Positions 20,557 to 32,010 of a stretch of 64,000 bases of DNA are shown here, piece after piece. This stretch comes from Leguminivora glycinivorella (taxonomy: Eukaryota; Arthropoda; Insecta; Lepidoptera; Tortricidae). Every line of letters begins with the position of its first letter. Position 1 is the stretch's first letter. The stretch is from the NCBI RefSeq assembly GCF_023078275.1, contig NC_062972.1:15393691-15457690 (forward strand), read 5' to 3'. The translations under genes and the position numbers were made by a program. The notes beneath the pieces were generated by a model. That model searched no databases. It saw only the letters and a program-made list of their open reading frames with translations, and had not been told where the DNA came from.

Positions 20557-21009
20557 TTCAAAATTGTAATTTTGTGGTTATAGCTTGGTCAACGAACGAT
20601 CCTAGATGGAATGGCCGAAAGCAGAAAGTTTCACTACGGGATGTTGTTAGGGGTAGTCAGGAGACATACATACTAAAAGTCCTCGGACTTTGGACGTGAG
20701 CTCGAAGAGGGGGGGATGAAAAAAGGTCCCATTTTTTGGTTTTTTGCTCATATTTCAAAAACTTTGCGTCATACGAAATTTTGGTTTACTACACTTTGAA
20801 AGCTTATAAAATTTTCTATAACTTTGACCTAGAAACTTTTTTTCTATTCTCAACTATTATCTAGGTATGAGCTCTTAAAAACTGTTAATTTTTTAAAAAT
20901 CGTTTTCCCTCCCACTTTTTGCTTCATACATTGCTCCATATCTTGAAAAATATTTATCTTAGACAAAAGTTTTCTTGAAAAATCTTGTAGATCATTCAAA
21001 TACCTTCAT

Positions 21010-21500
21010 TTCATTCATTTCATTCATTTATTTCTTGCTTTTGTGGGTTTACAATAGATCTTACAACTAGACATCAGTGCTTTTACCACAAACCCTGTTA
21101 GGGCGCTGCATTATTATATACTTATAAACTAAAATATACAATATTTACAACATACCTAACTACCATGTAGTTTACATATGTAGGCTCTTAAAACTATTCA
21201 GACTCCAAAAAGCTATAATATTCATTTATATCATAAAAACAATTAGCAACCAAAAATTCTTTAAGAGTTTTATAAAACAAATTTTCTTTTTCTATTAATT
21301 TTATACAATCTGGTAGTTTATTATAAATATTTACACACATATGATGCGTGCCAGCACTAACAATTTGTAATCTAGTGAACGAGCTTACTAACCTATCTCT
21401 ATTTCTTAAGTTTTGAGTCAAACTACAAATATCTTTGGCTTGTCTAAATAGCTGTTGATTATTCCTTACAAATTTACATAATTCAAAAATATAAATTCTT
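21010..21500 (-). pseudogene. LINE fragment inserted in the left arm of the inverted duplication
   Basis: The minus-strand frame 21421-21194 (75 codons, ending LESE) contains YNKLPDCIKLIEKENLFYKT, the C-terminal LP-I...F...LK signature of non-LTR reverse-transcriptase ORFs. The 3' end lies at the left and finishes in a CATTTCATTCATT tandem tail. The right arm of the duplication has the uninterrupted target (TACCTTTCATAATATGTGTA), so the insertion came after the duplication. About 490 bp remain of the parent LINE. Confidence 0.7.
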
Positions 21501-21821
21501 AATATGTGTATAATATGTGTACATATGCTTCTGGGTCATGTACCGTTGAACGAACGACTTTAAAACGAAATAAAACAACAAATGTATGTGACAAACGTGT
21601 AAAATATGTATTTCATGAACATGATTGTATTACGATGCTGTATAAATGCATTCACACAACAGGTAACAATACAATTAGTTGTACATAAAGGCCTTCTCAC
21701 ACCCACATCTACCACTACTACAATCTATAGTGCACCGGCAAAATATTAACTTCAGTATTTCTTCCGGAGCAGCTGGTACTTTGGTTTGCACAGGAATCAG
21801 TAAGTTGCTTTCGTTCCGTGC

Positions 21822-22130
21822 CCATCCCCATTCATCATCCTCCTTGTGTTATCCCGGCATTTGCCACGGCTCATGGGAGCCTGGGGTTCACTTTGACAAC
21901 TAATCCCAAGATTTGGCGTAGGCACTAGTTTTACGAAAGCGACTCTGACTTTCCAACCCGAAAGGTAACTAGAACTCATTGGAATTAGTCCGGTTTCCTC
22001 ACGATGTTTTCCTTCACCGAAAAGCGACTGGCAAATATCAAATGACATTTCGCACATAAGTTCAGAAAAAAGTCATAGGTACGAGCCGGGTTCGAACCCG
22101 CAACCTCCGGATCGAAAGTCAACGACACCC
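21822..22130 (-). mobile_element. tRNA-derived SINE, left copy
   Basis: In minus-strand sense: CGATCCGGAGGTTGCGGGTT, B box GGTTCGAACCC, then the body GTCATTTGATATTTGCCAGT, GAAGGAAAACATCGTGAGGA, CCGTGGCAAATGCCGGGATA and a GGATGATGAATG end. The A-box side is worn. Its body is mirrored at 22834-23090. Confidence 0.65.
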
Positions 22131-22139
22131 CCAGGATAG

Positions 22140-22833
22140 AGGAAGACACTGATGATAACGGCGGGGAGGATATTGTCTAAGATACAGTTGGCACATCTGA
22201 TCCAGATGACATGGAAGAAACAGTTTCAATTTGTTTGATTTATTTGGGACAACAAACACAGTAACACACAAGGTTATAATAGAGAATTGCAGTGTTGACA
22301 GTAGTAACGTGTGAGACCGACAGCATTTCAAACAAACAAAGAAGACCGATTAGTATCATCCCGCCCAAAGAGGCAGCGAGTAAATTAAAACACGTGTAAG
22401 TTATATCCATACCTCCTAAGGATACTGAGGCAAGTGTAAACTCATGATTTTACAGAGGAGAGCCGTTCAAAGGTACAAAGTAACATAACTAACATATTTG
22501 TTCACGTAATAACATAAAAATTCGGATTTGTTTTAACGAAATCAATGAGGTTATTTCTGCATTCATGAGAATTTCAAATTTATAACAGTTTATGATCTAA
22601 GAGTACTTGATTTCTAGATCTAAGAGTACGAGTATTTTAGCACTTGGTCCAGTATTCGTCAAGTAAAAACCTTTTTTTTACGTTAAAATTTGATTTAAAG
22701 TAGAATAGTAATAGAAAACTTTTAAGAGTTAGGACATAATTGTAACTTAAGCTGTTATTTGCAGTTTTTACCTCTGAAACTAAGTTAGTTAGTTGTATTA
22801 GTATTCCACACTTTTTTTACCTGCCTCTCTAAT
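22140..22833. other. Spacer of the inverted duplication, no gene seen
   Basis: Non-repeated within the window. Frames are short. No element recognised. Confidence 0.4.
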
Positions 22834-23090
22834 ATACCAATGACTTTTTTCTGAACTTATGTGCGAAATGTCATTTGATATTTGCCAGTCGCTTTTCGGT
22901 GAAGGAAAACATCGTGAGGAAACCGGACTAATTCCAATAAGTCCTAGTTACCCTTCGGCTTGGAAAGTAAGAAGGCAGTCGCTTTCGTAAAACTAGTGCC
23001 TACGCCAAATCTTGGGATTAGTTGTCAAAGTGGACCCCAGGCTCCCATTAGCCGTGGAAAATGCCGGGATAACGCAAGGAGCTAACTAAA
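22834..23090 (+). mobile_element. tRNA-derived SINE body, right copy (head missing)
   Basis: Starts inside the SINE body (ATGACTTTTTTCTGAACTTA) without the tRNA-like head and runs through GAAGGAAAACATCGTGAGGA to GCCGGGATAACGCAAGGAG. It ends the inner side of the right arm. Confidence 0.6.
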
Positions 23091-24184
23091 GCAACTTACT
23101 GATTCCTGTGCAAACCAAAGTACCAGCTGCTCCGGAAGAAATACTGAAGTTAATATTTTGCCGATGCACTACAGATTGTAGTAGTGGTAGATGTGGGTAT
23201 GACAAGGCCTTTATGTACAGCTAATTGTGTTGTTACCTGTTGTGTGAATGCATTTATACAGCATCGTAATACAATCATGTTCATGAAATACATATTTTAC
23301 ACGTTTATCACATACATTTGTTGTTTCATTTCGTTTTAAAGTCGTATAATTATTCAACGGTACATGACCCAGAAGCATATGTACACATATTATGAAAGGT
23401 ATTTGAATGATCTACAAGATTTTTTAAGAAAAGTTTTGTCTAAGATAAATATTTTGCAAGATATGGAGCAATGTATGAAGCAAAAAGTGGGGGGGAAACG
23501 ATTTTTAAAAAATTTACAGTTTTTAGGTGCTCATACCTAGATAATGGTTGAGAATAGAAAAAAAGTTTCTAGTTCAAAGTTATAGAGAATTTTATAAGCT
23601 TTCAAAGTGTGGTAAACCAAAATTTCGTATGACGCATAGTTTTTGAAATATGAGCAAAAAACCAAAAAATGGGACCTTTTTTCATCCCCCCCTCTTCGAG
23701 CTCACGTCCAAAGTCCGAGGACTTTTAGTATGTATGTCTCCTGACTACCCCTAACAACATCCCGTAGTGAAACTTTCTGCTTTCGGCCATTCCACCTAGA
23801 CCCCCCTTTTGAGCATTCATTGACTGATCTATTAGGTTATCATGGTTTTGATTCATGAATATCAACATTTACAACATTGAAGCCAATATACATCTCTCTC
23901 GCAGAATACTCAGAGTTATTTGTTTTTTTTCTGGTCTTATAGTGAAAATGTGTGAAATTAGCGTTGCCAATAAGGGCCAGTAAATCGTCGATTCGTTGGA
24001 AAAAAGTGAACTAATTAAAGATCGCTAAGTTTTTATAGGATATCGTTAATTAAAGAGATGTTGAAACGCAAAGTTACGGTTGAAGGGTTGCACGGAAAGG
24101 AGAGATTCTTCTTGAAAAAAAAAAATAAACGACATTCTTGCCCTGTATCCGGATTTTTTATAGGAGATAACGACGATTGTTACA

Positions 24185-24245
24185 TAAAAAAACCGGTCGA
24201 GTGCGAGTCAGACTCGCTCACCGAGGGTTCCGTACAAACTGTCAA
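24185..24245 (+). repeat. Fragment of a CCGGTCGAGTGCGAGTCAG repeat
   Basis: AAACCGGTCGAGTGCGAGTC, ACTCGCTCACCGAGGGTTCC and GTAC match the word order of a common lepidopteran repeat end. Only about 60 bp remain. Confidence 0.45.
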
Positions 24246-25330
24246 TACCTAGTTGAATCATCAAAATGTTATTCTTCGAACTCTACAGACTTGACTAAAT
24301 CCCTCAAGACTCAATTTCCCACATAACAAGTAATATTTTAATATACAATTTTGTTGTTAGACAACGTCCAAATAAAATCAAGACTATTCGAATTTAATAG
24401 TTTACGACTTACGGCATATCGCAAGGACGCTCCTGACCTCATTATATCAGGATAACGCGATGTAGGAAATGAGCGTTCAACGTACAGCGACATCTATTAT
24501 CGGCAAATTGAGTAAAGTAATGCGCGCGAGCTAGTATGGAAGATGATTTTTATGGGATAATTGTTTATTGCGTGAACCGACTTTAACCAATGGTCGTCAC
24601 AAAACTGACAGCGAGTTAATTTTTGTGAACGACTTACGCTAATTGGGGGACGCATATTCTGAAAATGCCCGTAATTATAATATTTTTAAAGTAATAATAT
24701 TTTACAGATAGTGTAATAAATAGGTACCCAGCTACAGGCGTAAAGTTTATCAGTTGGCTGAGCTACGAGTACGAATTACTAGGCAAGTAGGCATACGCCA
24801 GCGTTCCATTAGCGGAATGATATTCCCTTTAACGTGTTCACATGGCAATGGATTGTAATGTGGCGGCTTTCATAGAACTGTACGTATATGTAAGATAAAC
24901 AGATTTATCTCAATCTAGACACTAGGCACAGTCAATTTACAGAAAAAAATGTCATGTACTAAAAATAACCGACATAGACGACGGACGTATCAGAATTTTC
25001 TTTCGAAGTCACCCAGAGTTTCGAACCCACACAGACCTCATCATTTAAAAAAACTGTTTTATGTGTATATATGGAGTTGCACTTCAGTGAAAACCATAGA
25101 TATTAGAAACGCCTAGATGACGGGTATGTGAAGTCACCACTTTCTATTACGACCATAAAATAATATGACTGATAGCCAGTGAGTGGCTTACCAAGAATCA
25201 GAATATTTTTTATTAAGTTGGAGACAAAAAGCGTAGAGTATATTTTCAATCAGTACAATATACTGAAATAAATAGATATCACATAAGGTTATTTATATGA
25301 CCAGAATGACACAAGGTCATTTAGATCCTG
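24246..25330. other. No gene seen
   Basis: About 1.1 kb of unique-looking AT-rich sequence. No exon or repeat borders recognised. Confidence 0.4.
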
Positions 25331-25334
25331 CTTA

Positions 25335-26130
25335 AAATCTTGTTGAAAATCTTTTACAGAAATTTGGTTTTGAGAATTGTAAAGGATCCGTGTCGACTCC
25401 AATGGAAGTGAACTTGAAATTTGAACCCTTTAAAAGTGACACGAAATTCGAAGAGCAATATCCATATCGGGAATTAATTGGAAGTTTGATGTATCTTTCC
25501 GTTGGAACTCGACCTGATATTTCAAATACCGTTTCTAAGTTAGCACAGTTTGTGGAATCCCCGCGTAAAGACGCATGGGTCGCTGCGAAACGCGTATTGC
25601 GTTATTTACAAGGGACAAAAGAGTATGGACTCGTGTTTACAAAGACTGGTAAGTCGTTAGAGGGGTATTCTGATTCTGATTGGGGAGGCTGTGTATTAGA
25701 CAGGCGTTCATATTCTGGCTATGCTTTTGTATTAGGTGGTGCGTGTGTGGTATGGCGATCCCAGAAACAGAAATGTGTGGCCACGAGCACTTCCGAATCG
25801 GAGTATGTTAGTTTAGCGTCAGCGATGAAGGAAGCGATGTATTTGAACAGCTTGCTAATTGAAATCGGATTGGGTAAGTTTGCACAAGTAACCTTAAATG
25901 TGGATAATCGAGGAGCAATTTGTCTAGGCAATGATCCAGTGTTTCATTCCCGCATGAAACATATCGATATTCGCCATCATTTTCTTAGGCATGTCTTAAA
26001 GGAAAATCAGGCGATTAAGTTGGTGTATTTGCCAACTGAGTTCATGTTGGCAGATATATTAACTAAGGCTTTACCGAAAGTAAAGCATTACGAGTGTATG
26101 TTCGGTCTAGGAATGCATTCTTTGTTTTAA
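25335..26130 (+). pseudogene. Ty1/copia retrotransposon pol, RT end and RNase H (5'-truncated)
   Basis: In-frame from after a TAA at 25332-25334: a KFGFENC segment, then STPMEV, LIGSLMYLSVGTRPDIS, RVLRYLQGT, and an RNase H domain with SDSDW, STSESEYVS, VDNRGA, HIDIRHHF and DILTKALP, in the standard copia order. This covers the last part of reverse transcriptase and all of RNase H, about 265 codons. Gag, protease, integrase and the RT active site are missing, so it cannot transpose on its own. The 3' part is intact to its natural TAA, followed after about 70 bp by a purine tract and a probable LTR. Confidence 0.9.
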
Positions 26131-26203
26131 TATTATGTGTTGTGCATTTACTATCTTCTGATCTGTGTTGATAATAATTATAATATACACATTAAGAGGG
26201 CGT

Positions 26204-26599
26204 GTTAGATTTAAATGTAATGTGTATTTATATAATCTTACTATTTGCATGTTACCTATTATGTTACTGGCTTACAGCAAGCATGTCTATGTTACATAGT
26301 ATTTGAATTTTATATTTCGCCTGTTCTTATTTTTGTCTGCATGACAATATCATGTCACTTGATTTGTTTGTTTACTTTAGGATGCACGTTATTTAATATA
26401 TCTTAATTATACCTAAACAGTCTCATGTTATTTAACCATTGCGTACTCAGAAAGCTGCGCTACAAATCTTTGGTCTATTTTCTATTTTTTCTATTTCGTA
26501 AACTGTCAAATGATATATTTATCCATAACTAATCCCAGATACAATTCGTTTAATGTTATTAAAATTAGAAGACGCCTGTTATCTTTCTCCGTCATAACA
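26204..26599 (+). repeat. Probable 3' LTR of the copia fragment
   Basis: A purine tract (AAGAGGGCG) directly precedes TGTTAGATTTAAATG. The nearest matching inverted terminus is CATAACA at 26593-26599, giving a TGTTA...TAACA repeat of about 396 bp. No second LTR is present to confirm the ends. Confidence 0.5.
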
Positions 26600-27669
26600 C
26601 TAATGGTTTATGTCAAAATAACAGATAACTGATATAAACCAGAAAACGTTGTAACAATATTTTCTCAGGATTGAGATTAATATAACCTCATTGTGCATTG
26701 TAACGAATGAGGAAAACAGAATCTATGTATAAGAATACTTTTCTTATACTTATTCATATCTTGTCATTTGAATTAAGTTCATTTTTGTTAATATGTATTG
26801 TTTAATAATAGTATTACCTAAGTATGTATAAATTATATAAGTATTACAACGCTAGTAGGTTTAGTTTTTAACAAACTGCTTGATTGTAAATGTCCCGTGT
26901 TACAATGTTACGGTAAGTACCTTTATATCAAAATGCGACGTACCTAGGTAGATAGTAATGGATTAAGAGAATCCATCCTACGGGCAAGGGGTTCGATGTC
27001 TACCTCTGCTTATGTATGATGCATGCTGTTTTTTTGTGTATTTGTAATATATAAATAGTATATTATATTTTAAATTAACCCTCAAAATACCGGATAACAG
27101 GAATTTATGCTACAGTTACGGAACGACTATAAACTTAAATATTGCTTAATTAATGCAAAGAGGAAAAATGCATCTCCGACCGCTGGGTGTAATATATCCC
27201 GCTAGGATTAAATAATAAGCTTAGTATTATAATCATTTTAATTTTAACAGAGACATTTTCTTTGTTCTTTACTTACCGTGCCCATTAGTTTTATTTGTGC
27301 TACGTGCATGCCATGTTTTAAAAGGCGCTACTGCAGCTAAATATTAAAGAAAAGGCGGGAGAAATATTCTAAATGACACTGAAAATATTTTATGCTTAAG
27401 TTTTTCTTTCTCCTGCTGCAAGATTAGAACGGTAGTTTCAGGTATAATTAGTTTTTGGATGCCAAATTAACAAAAGTATCTTCATACTTTTGGGACGAGA
27501 TACAATTGAAAAGTTTTCGCCATAATACATAATATTTAACAACAAAAATGAAGACATTCCAAAACAAGTATCCTTAGAGACATCCTACAATCGACATGTT
27601 GTTATGAACAGATGGATGATTTAATACGTTACACTAACAGCAAACACAAGAGATAAATAACTGTATAGG
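26600..27669. other. No gene seen
   Basis: AT-rich, with short frames only and no recognised repeat. Confidence 0.4.
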
Positions 27670-27760
27670 TACCAGTGGCGGTTGGTGAAAATTTCTGCTA
27701 GGCAACACTGAGCAAAAAGAAACCTACTTTTACATTAGGTACTTTACTAGTAATCAATTT
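27670..27760 (+). repeat. Fragment resembling a CAGTGGCGG...GGTGAAAATTTCTG repeat
   Basis: ACCAGTGGCGGTTGGTGAAA, TTTCTGCTAGGCAACACTGA and GCAAAAAGAA resemble a lepidopteran interspersed repeat end. Low certainty. Confidence 0.3.
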
Positions 27761-27970
27761 TAGGCAAGTCTGTGGGAATGAGCTTGTATGGATCAGTCGC
27801 TGATGATAGGTAATTAGATAATATTTATTTATAATATATATTAACAAACGGGGTTGTCCTTACGCGCATCCACTCTTGCCTGTTACAGATATACACCTTA
27901 TTGGACCCTTTTCGACTAAGTATATTCCATACTACAATAAAACTACACAACAACACAACACTACAACTGG

Positions 27971-28062
27971 ATGAGGCTAGCCGAAAGTGGCGTACTAGAA
28001 GAGATGCCTATGCTCAGCAGTGGACGATAAAGGGCTGATATGATGATGATAATGATGACAAT
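27971..28062 (+). pseudogene. RTE-type LINE C-terminal remnant and tail
   Basis: The frame reads DAYAQQWTIKG then a stop, resembling the C-terminus of lepidopteran RTE-like reverse-transcriptase ORFs, followed by GGGCTGATATGATGATGATA, the usual short (GAT)n tail. Everything upstream is gone. Confidence 0.5.
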
Positions 28063-28270
28063 AAAAGTTCATAAAAGATTTTAGAATAAGTACAAAAGTG
28101 GAGTCTTAGGAAGTTATGCAATACGAGTACGTCATCGTCGACTACTACTGTTACTAACTTAAATATTATGATTTGCGAGTGTTAGTTTAGCACAACCTTG
28201 TTGCAGGTATGAGTCTAAAGGTGCATAATATTGTTTCCTTGTTGAATTAGACGAATCAACATACTCAACA

Positions 28271-28280
28271 TATATATAAA
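28271..28280 (+). promoter_or_regulatory. TATA box of the TIL inhibitor gene
   Basis: TATATATAAA lies 50 bp upstream of the ATG at 28330, leaving room for a start site near 28303-28310 and a 5' UTR of about 20-25 nt, as in many compact insect secreted-peptide genes. Confidence 0.5.
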
Positions 28281-28329
28281 GCGCGCGCTTAAGGAAATCC
28301 CCGCATTCACGATTATACGTGATACAATC

Positions 28330-29701
28330 ATGGTGTCTGCCAAGATAATTTCATTGTTCGTCTTCGTAACAATAATTTCTATGACTTTTGGAGCGGGTAA
28401 GCAGAACAAGAATATTATATGGATAACGCCGGCAAGATTAGAAGCCGGTTTTGTAGGGATGGGTTTATGTTATGTGTGGTGCTTACAGACCAGTAACGCT
28501 AATAATTAAACCAAAGAATCGTCATATTATTTGCAATGTACCCGTATTTTTTTTAATACAAAGAAGCAGTAGTTTGGAGAGGACTTTGAACTCACGGCCC
28601 ATGAGGCTTGATGAGATCCAGTCCCAAGGCAGTAATTATTGTACTTCTACACTTTTTAATCTTTAATCAATTTAATACTTTGGTTGACACTAAACGCCTA
28701 TATCTATAGGCGTAATCCCATTGATCTTTCTATTGTGTCTGGAGTAGTGTCCTGCAAGGAGTTAAGCATATTTAGATGTTTTGATTCTCAAACGGTCTTA
28801 TTTTAGCAGCCAGCAAGTGCTCTGCTAATGAAGTTCACGACGCTTGTAGCGCCCACTGCGAGCCCACATGTGAGTTGCACGGCGCCAACCGACCCTGTAC
28901 CACCATCTGTCTACCCGGCTGCAAGTGTCGCGAAGGACTGGTCAGGAGGAAGGATCGAGAGTGCGTCCCGCTTGGACAATGCTGTGAGTTTGTGTCTTCC
29001 TTTAGCAGCCAACGAGTGTTTCACTTTTGAAGTTCACGACGCTTGCATCACTTACTGTGACCCCTGATTCACACGACGTTAACCGTGCCTGCACCACCAT
29101 CTGCCTGCCCGGGTGCAAGTGTCGCGAAGGTCTGGCCAGGAGGAAGGATCGAGACTGTCGAGAGTGCGTCCCGCTTGGACAATGCTGTGAGTTTATATCT
29201 TATTTTAGCAACCGACGAGTGTTTCACTTTGGAACTTCATGACGCTTGCAGTAAGTACTTACTGCGACCCCTGAATCATACGACGTTAACCGTGCCTTTA
29301 TCACCATTTGCCCACCCGTTGTAAGTGTCGAAGGAAGGATCGGCAGTTTCGCGCGAACAGAACTGTAAAGTGAAGTTTTTATGATTTAATCATCATTTTG
29401 AAAGCCACTCTTTCTAACTCATCAAAAATTAAAAAAGATATGTGTGAAGTTGTAGGTATATGGCAAATTTAATATGACCTCTTTGACCATTTCTGCTAAG
29501 GAAATTTCCCAACAGTGACGTTGAAGAAACTTATACCAAATTCTTGAGCTGATCAATACTTTGGGGGCCTTTTATCGCTAACTTTTTCAAATATGCAACC
29601 TCATCTTTCGATTGAAAAGCGTTTCTTTTTGCCGTAATATTTTGGTAATATTAAGTTTGGCTACATTGGGTATTATATAACTAAGTTTTTTTTTTTCAGA
29701 A
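28330..29701 (+). CDS. Secreted single-domain TIL serine protease inhibitor (three exons)
   Basis: Predicted exons: 28330-28396, 28810-28983 and 29700-29701 (stop). Exon 1 encodes a 22-residue signal peptide (MVSAKIISLFVFVTIISMTF, then GA) and ends at donor GTAAGC in phase 1. Exon 2 encodes a complete TIL domain with spacing C-x8-C-x3-C-x3-C-x8-C-x3-C-x3-C-x-C-x11-C-x5-C, ending GQC, with donor GTGAGT. The reactive loop between cysteines 5 and 6 is Thr-Thr-Ile. By family analogy P1 is a Thr, suggesting elastase- or subtilisin-like targets (inference). Exon 2 ends with T and exon 3, after a strong pyrimidine tract and CAG, begins AA, so splicing makes TAA. Total is about 80 residues. The acceptor TTTTAGCAG at 28806/28809 is a NAGNAG pair that could add one Ala. 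It probably acts in haemolymph, cuticle or silk-gland secretions. Confidence 0.75.
29009..29186 (+). pseudogene. Decayed TIL exon, tandem copy 2
   Basis: About 200 bp downstream of exon 2, with the same acceptor (TTTAGCAG) and donor (GCTGTGAGT). It starts ECFTFEVHDAC but meets a TGA after CDP. A 5-bp deletion relative to exon 2 throws the second half (ICLPGCKCREGLARRKDR) into another frame. The gap from exon 2's donor to its acceptor is only about 25 bp, too short for an intron, so it could not follow exon 2 directly. Confidence 0.75.
29209..29369 (+). pseudogene. Decayed TIL exon, tandem copy 3
   Basis: Third unit of the roughly 200-bp exon array. Begins ECFTLELHDAC, then is disrupted within the region of cysteines 3-6. 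The second AG of its acceptor is lost (TAGCAA) and no clean donor remains. More worn than copy 2. Confidence 0.7.
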
Positions 29702-29779
29702 ACGAGTGTAATCAAGAAAACTAAGCGTAAAGATGTTGGTTACGAGAAAAATCTCAATTGGATTCTTAGAACATGTTAA

Positions 29780-29831
29780 AATAAATGTTGTCAGAGATAC
29801 CTAAGTTAACTTAGTATGTTATTATAATAAA
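29780..29831 (+). terminator. Polyadenylation signals of the TIL inhibitor gene
   Basis: AATAAA at 29780-29785 and again at 29826-29831, about 80-130 bp after the splice-made stop codon. Either would fit the 3' end of a short final exon. Confidence 0.5.
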
Positions 29832-29849
29832 ATTAATAGAGAATTGGTT

Positions 29850-31048
29850 TTATTGTTAGGTAATCTTTTATTCTTTTATTATTTAGTTCGATTCAGCAAT
29901 GTAAATCTTATAAAACAAATTCAATGAATCCGTTTTTACTAACGCATCACTTTAAAAATAACGCAGCTACTCTTAGATAGAGCTGACTAAAGTGCAATCA
30001 AAATATTGTATGGGCCTGTATTGATACAAATTCACAAAACTCGAACTTATGAAACGAAAAATAGCGTATGTTTTTAAAATTGTAACAATTATTTCTGACA
30101 TGCGTTGGCCTTTTGAATATTTGCAGAATTTCATAAAGTGACTGTTGTAACGACGAGCAATTTTAATTGCTTCATGAATACAGAGGGAAGTTCGTGCGAG
30201 AGACCTTATTCTATGTTCGCATTCTAAATTTTCGTAAAAGACAATCATCAGTCATATATAATCATTACAAAATTTTACTGATCCCTTGAATTTTAATAAT
30301 GTCAAGTGATAATCACAGTCTCATAAAAAAAGTTTTATGAGACAGTGTTTTATATGTACATGTGACTTATTGTTCCACTTCGTTTTCGACTCACGTCTGA
30401 TATTAATTTGTTGCATCTTTCCTTTTAATTGGTATAATTAGAAATATTCGTACCTAAGTATTACAATTAATCCCATAATTCAACAATTTAAGGAATGAAA
30501 TGGGAAATAAAATATGGAATGCCTATGCATACTAAGTCTGATTATTTTCAAAATCTTGACGCTCATGCGAATCGGTGAGTGTAATAACATTTTCATTCAG
30601 TGCCAAATTAATAGCCTTACTAGAATACGGCCGAGGCACGACAAGTTTGTTAACATTTAAATCTTCACTAGGCCCATTGTTGAACGAACTGAGCGAGCGA
30701 CTTTAGTGTGCTCAAGCTCATTTACATAGACAAAGGTGAAATAAGGGAACAATGCTTGTATGTACAATAGGCCGCACAGTTTGTGTGTTACTTACAATAT
30801 GTTCCCCAATTTCTATACGTTATTGACTCAAAAGATCACAAGCTTCGGTGCTTGCTGTACGGAGCTATTAAATATTCAGATTGGAAACGTTTATGCTAGT
30901 TTTTGGCTGTATGTATGGCTTCGTAGTTATCAAATCTGCTTTTGACTTTCTTTACACAAATGAAGCTTACGAGGGAAGATCTAAATATAGATTTGTATTG
31001 AAGATATCGTTTTATGACGATAATACTGTATGAGTTGGTTATGAATGG
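29850..31048. other. No gene seen
   Basis: AT-rich. The minus-strand 91-codon frame at 29973-30248 has no recognisable motif or splice context. Nothing else noted. Confidence 0.4.
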
Positions 31049-31200
31049 ACAATATCGTCACTACTTTTAAAAGATCTCGTATCTCACGCTGTTCCTCAAA
31101 GTTAAAACGCAGTAAGTCTATATGCATTCGATACATACTACAATTTTCTTTTCATTGACAGACGAAGATACAAGTTTTTTTAAAAGTAGTGACGATATGT
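31049..31200. mobile_element. MITE, ends ACAATATCGTCACTACTTTT / AAAAGTAGTGACGATATGT
   Basis: The inverted ends of about 30 bp share ATATCGTCACTACTTTTAAAA. Total length is 152 bp and it is non-coding. Confidence 0.7.
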
Positions 31201-32010
31201 AACCCACGTTGAAGATATTCATTCAGATAAATATCTAATTTCTCTCTGTCTATAAATACCTATGTCTGGTAAATTAGTGTGGGAAGTACATTAAGATGAA
31301 TATACCTAAAACACACGCCATTCTGTTTGAGTGAAGAATAAATAGGAAAAAAAAACAATAAGGTAGGATGATGATCTTTGTCGATATTCTACTAACATGT
31401 AACTCTTGCCAAACTTATTATAGCCAAATGATCGAAAACTTATATTTAACGTAAAAGTACCAGTACTCGACAGTGTACCAGTAGATGCTTTTATTTTGAA
31501 GTCAATTTCAATACTTATTTACTGTCGAATGAGTGAATTGTGTGAAATGTATAGTATAATCTAATTTAATGTTTTACCTACAATTAAGTATGGTTACACA
31601 ATGTACTACCTACTATAAGATGTTGACATGTAACACTGGTGTTATTAATAAATTATTGTATTGTATTGTATTGCAATTAAAATAACAGATGTGGCATTTA
31701 TTTACTATTTTCGTATCGAGCATTGGTATTTTTATCCAACTTAATAGAAATTACTATGACAATAAAATATTGAGAGTTGCATAGACTTTTTTATATATCC
31801 AACACGGTAAAAATATTAAACATAAACTTTTGTGGTTGACAATATTTCGCTAGTGGAAACGGAGACAGTTGGTGTCATCGCGTCAAGCGCAGTGCATTTG
31901 TCTACGTCGAGATTGCGGCTCGTGTATATTTGCATGTGCGGAAAACAGGAACCCGAATTTATCTCAAATATGGAATAAAGCCTGTGTTATACGTTTTTGA
32001 CGCATAAGTA
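31201..32010. other. No gene seen; TATTG tail at about 31652-31675
   Basis: A short (TATTG)n run at about 31652-31675 may be the tail of a retroposed sequence whose body I do not recognise. The rest is AT-rich. Confidence 0.35.

Larger units (their letters stand above)
20601..23803. repeat. 3.2-kb inverted duplication, arms about 1 kb
   Basis: The left arm (20601 to about 22075, including a LINE insertion of about 490 bp) and right arm (about 22840-23803) are reverse complements with scattered differences. Matching landmarks: GGAATGGCCGAAAGCAGAAA at 20610 and its inverse at about 23790; CAGCTGGTACTTTGGTTTGC at about 21770 and its inverse at about 23120; TTCGCACATAAGTTCAG at about 22050 and its inverse at about 22855. 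A spacer of about 770 bp separates the arms. The arms hold a non-coding repeat plus part of a SINE. No gene lies inside. Confidence 0.8.
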
